Origin: Syntrophomonadaceae bacterium
GTDB taxonomy: Bacteria > Bacillota > Dethiobacteria > DTU022 > UBA8154
Direction: 5' to 3'
NCBI GenBank assembly: GCA_003561325.1
Contig: PWWY01000171.1
Span: forward strand, 1-7,895
DNA: 7,895 bases
The translations under genes and the position numbers were made by a program. This document shows positions 5,473 to 7,895 of the stretch, piece by piece; positions within the stretch are counted from its first letter, which is position 1, and every line of letters starts with the position of its first letter. The notes beneath the pieces are model-generated. The model was given only the letters and a program-made list of their open reading frames with translations. It searched no databases and was not told where the DNA came from.

Positions 5473-7395
5473 ATGATTATTGGGACAGCGGGACACGTGG
5501 ATCATGGTAAGACAGAGTTAATCAAGGCCCTGACGGGCATTGATACCGACCGCTTACACGAAGAAAAGGAACGTGGGATTTCCATTGATATCGGCTTTGC
5601 CCCTTACCGGCTTCCCGACGGAAAACTGGCGGGGGTTATCGATGTGCCCGGTCACGAGAAGTTTATCCATAACATGCTGGCCGGTATCGGGGGAATCGAC
5701 CTGGTTTTGCTGGTGATTGATGCCACCGAAGGGGTGATGCCCCAGACCAGGGAACACCTCGATATTTTAAACCTGCTGCAAGTAAAAAATGGGCTGGTTG
5801 TGATTACCAAGGTCGACCTGGTAGAGGAAGAATGGCTGGAAATGGTGAAGGAAGATGTGAAGGAGGCCTTGAAGGGCTCCTTTTTGGAAGGTGCTTCCGT
5901 GCACGGCGTTTCCTCGGTTACCGGCCAGGGGTTGGAAGAACTGCGCAAGGCCATCGATAATCTGGCAGAAATCGTGGTAGAGAAAGATACGGCGGCGCCC
6001 TTGCGTGTTCCGGTGGATCGCATTTTTTCCGCTGCCGGGTTTGGCACCGTGATCACCGGGACGATCCTGGGAGGAAGCGTTTCCCCGGGCCAGCGGGTAG
6101 AGGTACTGCCTCCCGGGAAAGAGTGCCGGGTGCGAGGGGTGCAGGTACACGGCAGGCAGGTGGAGAAAGCGGTGGCGGGGCAGCGGGTGGCCCTGAACCT
6201 GGTCGGACTGGAAAAAAAAGATGTGCTGCGGGGAAGCGTGGTGGCTGAGCCGGGCTATTTTCACCTGACCCGTTACTGCGACGCCCGTCTGGTCCTGTTA
6301 CCTTCAGCGCCGCGCCCCTTGATCAACATGGCTCCCGTGCATTTTTACCTGGGAACGGCACGGGTGGTCTCGCGCATGCGCCTGTTGGGCTGTGAAGAAC
6401 TGGCTCCCGGGGATACAGGGTTCGTGCAGTGTCGCTTGGATCGACCCATCGTGGCCCGGCGGGGAGACCCTTTTATTATCCGCTCCTATTCTCCCATGCG
6501 GACCATTGGAGGGGGTGTTATCCTGGACGAAAACCCGGCTCGCCATAAACGGTTTCGCAGGGATGTCCTGGACAGGTTTAAAGAGCTGGAAAAAGAAGAT
6601 CCGCTTCCCTTTGTACTCCAGAAGCTGGGAGAAAAACACTATGCCACCTTGCAGGACCTGGCCCTGCTGACCCAGATGGGCCAGCAGCCTCTGCGCGAGA
6701 TCATGGAGCGGGCGCAGGAGCAAGACGAAGCGGTATTATTGGACGATCTTTACGTGCGCCGTTCCGTGGTGGAGCGCTGGGAGGAGACGATTTTACAGGA
6801 GCTGGAAAATTATCATCGGGCCAAACCCCTGCAGCAGGGGATGCAGAAAGCCCGGGCATTCAGGCTGCTTCCCGGTAAGCCGCCTCAGCGCTTGCTCGAC
6901 GCCCTGATCGAACGCTTGCGTGAGCAAGGCTCGCTGGAAACGTCCCGGGAGTTTATCTTTAAGCGCGGCTTTCAACCCGAGCCCAGCACACGGCAGGAGG
7001 AGCAGCTCAGCCGCCTGGAAGCGCTTTTTAAAAATGCCGGCTTAAACAGCCCTGCAGGAAAAGAGATCGGCCAGATGCTCGGACTCAAGAAAGAAGAGGA
7101 AGAAGAACTGCTGGATTACCTGCTGCACAAAGGTGTCCTGGTCAAGGTGACCGAGTACATGTTCCTGCACCGGGAGATCTACAGGCAGGGACTGCAGGCG
7201 CTGGTCCAACACTTCCGGGATCACCCGACCCTAACCCTGGCCCAGTATCGCGACCTCCTGCAGACATCCCGCAAAATCGCCCAGCTCCTGCTGGAGCATT
7301 TTGACGGCATGAAATACACGCGACGGATTGAAGATGAGCGGATCCCCTGGAAACTCCCCGGCGGCAGCGATGCCGCCGAAGCGGAAAAGGAGTAA
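5473..7395 (+). CDS. selB: Selenocysteine-specific elongation factor SelB
   Basis: SelB is a GTPase that binds Sec-tRNA(Sec) and the SECIS hairpin in mRNA and delivers the tRNA to UGA codons on the ribosome. The protein has 640 residues, close to the 634 of the structurally studied Moorella thermoacetica SelB. GTPase motifs are complete: G1 GHVDHGKT (7-14), switch I RGISIDIGF (34-42), G3 DVPGH (57-61), G4 TKVD (112-115) and G5 SSVTG (147-151). EF-Tu-like beta-barrel domains follow (about 175-370; GTVITGTILGGSV is typical), then a region of four winged helices (about 375-640) ending in the SECIS-binding module with KYTRRIEDERIPW. The ATG at 5473 is the only candidate start, because the frame has a TGA at 5461-5463. 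Its Shine-Dalgarno is weak or distant (AAGGG at 5455-5459), suggesting translation is coupled to selA. Confidence 0.97.
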   Translation: MIIGTAGHVDHGKTELIKALTGIDTDRLHEEKERGISIDIGFAPYRLPDGKLAGVIDVPGHEKFIHNMLAGIGGIDLVLLVIDATEGVMPQTREHLDILNLLQVKNGLVVITKVDLVEEEWLEMVKEDVKEALKGSFLEGASVHGVSSVTGQGLEELRKAIDNLAEIVVEKDTAAPLRVPVDRIFSAAGFGTVITGTILGGSVSPGQRVEVLPPGKECRVRGVQVHGRQVEKAVAGQRVALNLVGLEKKDVLRGSVVAEPGYFHLTRYCDARLVLLPSAPRPLINMAPVHFYLGTARVVSRMRLLGCEELAPGDTGFVQCRLDRPIVARRGDPFIIRSYSPMRTIGGGVILDENPARHKRFRRDVLDRFKELEKEDPLPFVLQKLGEKHYATLQDLALLTQMGQQPLREIMERAQEQDEAVLLDDLYVRRSVVERWEETILQELENYHRAKPLQQGMQKARAFRLLPGKPPQRLLDALIERLREQGSLETSREFIFKRGFQPEPSTRQEEQLSRLEALFKNAGLNSPAGKEIGQMLGLKKEEEEELLDYLLHKGVLVKVTEYMFLHREIYRQGLQALVQHFRDHPTLTLAQYRDLLQTSRKIAQLLLEHFDGMKYTRRIEDERIPWKLPGGSDAAEAEKE

Positions 7396-7817
7396 ATATA
7401 TTTAACAATGTAAAATAAATCATGAAAAATCCGAGAAACAAGCAGGACTTTATTTTATCGATGTCGAAATGCAAGTAGGGTCATTTCACAGCACGGCCTT
7501 GCTGCTGAAGGTAAACCGGCGAGTGAGGCAGGGTTGTTAATTCTTTTTGCTTTTAGGTGTTTCTTTTTCTTTCCTGCTAGAATTCTCTGATCAAAACCGG
7601 GGAGGTGTTAAGGGTAAAAAACTGTTTCCCGCCTTCAGCGCTTGTCGCAATGTTGTTGTCGAAGATGAACCAGTAGTTTGCTGCAGTGAGATGAGCAGCA
7701 CGGATTTTAGTATTTAGCGTCAATATTTTCACAGTAAAAATAATAACAGGCACAAACGAACAGTTTAACAATCATGGAAGGGATGGAAAAAAACTACATC
7801 TCTAGCGAGGTATGAAG
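7396..7817 (+). other. AT-rich intergenic spacer of 422 bases
   Basis: No convincing gene is present on either strand. It contains a sigma-H-like promoter motif (7442-7470, listed separately), a pyrimidine-rich stretch at about 7541-7576, and two small hairpins: CAGCA (7486-7490) with TGCTG, and TGCTGC with GCAGCA at about 7680-7701. Neither hairpin is followed by a T-tract, so I see no clear terminator for selB. GGAGGTG at 7601-7607 looks like a ribosome binding site but no start codon follows at the right distance. Base composition differs visibly from the flanking genes, as expected for non-coding DNA or a decayed gene. Confidence 0.6.
7442..7470 (+). promoter_or_regulatory. Sigma-H-like promoter motif
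   Basis: GCAGGACTT (7442-7450) and GTCGAAAT (7463-7470) are separated by 12 bases, fitting the sigma-H pattern RnAGGAwww - 11/12 bases - RnnGAAT apart from one extra A in the -10 element. Sigma-H directs stationary-phase and early sporulation genes in Bacillus and Clostridia. A transcript from here would start near 7478 and run through the spacer towards the HdrC-type gene. The assignment is by pattern only. Confidence 0.4.
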
Positions 7818-7895
7818 ATGACTGAAGAACTGCAGAGCTTTATTGAAAAATACGATTTATTGGGCTGCATCCAGTGCGGGAGATGTACCGGGGGA
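7818..7895 (+). CDS. HdrC-type 4Fe-4S protein (3' partial)
   Basis: Only the first 26 codons are visible; the gene runs off the window. CIQCGRCTGG (residues 17-26) is the start of a 4Fe-4S binding motif, and a short amphipathic N-terminus ending in CIQCGxCTG is typical of heterodisulfide reductase subunit C and related Fe-S electron carriers. Such subunits partner HdrB/HdrA or flavin-based electron-bifurcating complexes in anaerobes. I chose the ATG at 7818 because GAGGT (7807-7811) sits 6 bases upstream; the in-frame ATG at 7812 directly abuts that site. Other ferredoxin-like subunits with the same motif (for example of Qmo-type or formate-linked complexes) cannot be excluded from so short a piece. 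Confidence 0.7.
   Translation, partial: MTEELQSFIEKYDLLGCIQCGRCTGG

Noticed and set aside
7469..7540. 23-codon ORF starting at ATG 7469
   Set aside because: It has no ribosome binding site, its start overlaps the putative -10 element, and it shows no recognisable motif.
7396..7560. Terminator for selB
   Set aside because: Small hairpins exist (for example CAGCA/TGCTG near 7486-7501) but none is followed by a T-tract; the T-rich run near 7541 has no stable stem before it.
1..7895. Selenoprotein genes with in-frame UGA, CRISPR arrays or mobile elements
   Set aside because: All intact genes read through without internal TGA, no regularly spaced repeats were seen, and no transposase or terminal inverted repeats were found.

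Overview
The window reads as chromosomal DNA of a selenocysteine-using, probably spore-forming anaerobic member of the Clostridia (Moorella / Desulfotomaculum-like grade). This is inferred from three things: moderately GC-rich coding sequence with strong AGGAGG-type ribosome binding sites, the gene families present, and an HdrC-type Fe-S protein entering at the right edge. I cannot name a species. All supported genes lie on the + strand. No CRISPR array, insertion sequence, phage gene or rRNA was seen.

Region 1 (1-2411) holds housekeeping and poorly characterised genes. These are the 3' part of a NIF3/YqfO-type dinuclear-metal protein closed by a clear intrinsic terminator, then a coiled-coil C4 zinc-ribbon protein (DUF164 type), then a membrane-anchored TPR protein. 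The last two are 19 bases apart and probably co-transcribed.

Region 2 (2412-3377) is a 207-base spacer containing a strong long hairpin (candidate structured RNA or leader), followed by a complete type IV prepilin peptidase with a TTG start. No pilin or pilus assembly gene is visible beside it.

Region 3 (3378-7395) is a selenocysteine cassette. It has a good sigma-A promoter, a short leader hairpin, selC (tRNA-Sec, anticodon TCA, 3' CCA encoded), a 52-residue zinc-ribbon protein of unknown function, a 255-base leader, selA (best start is TTG at 4025) and selB. selC supplies the UGA-reading tRNA. SelA converts Ser-tRNA(Sec) to Sec-tRNA(Sec) with selenophosphate. SelB delivers it to UGA codons followed by a SECIS hairpin. 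selD and serS, also needed, are outside the window. No gene here contains an in-frame UGA.

Region 4 (7396-7895) is a 422-base AT-rich spacer with a sigma-H-like promoter motif, then the first 26 codons of an HdrC-type 4Fe-4S protein. The least explained parts are the two structured spacers (2412-2618 and 3770-4024), the small zinc-ribbon gene between selC and selA, and the 7396-7817 spacer.
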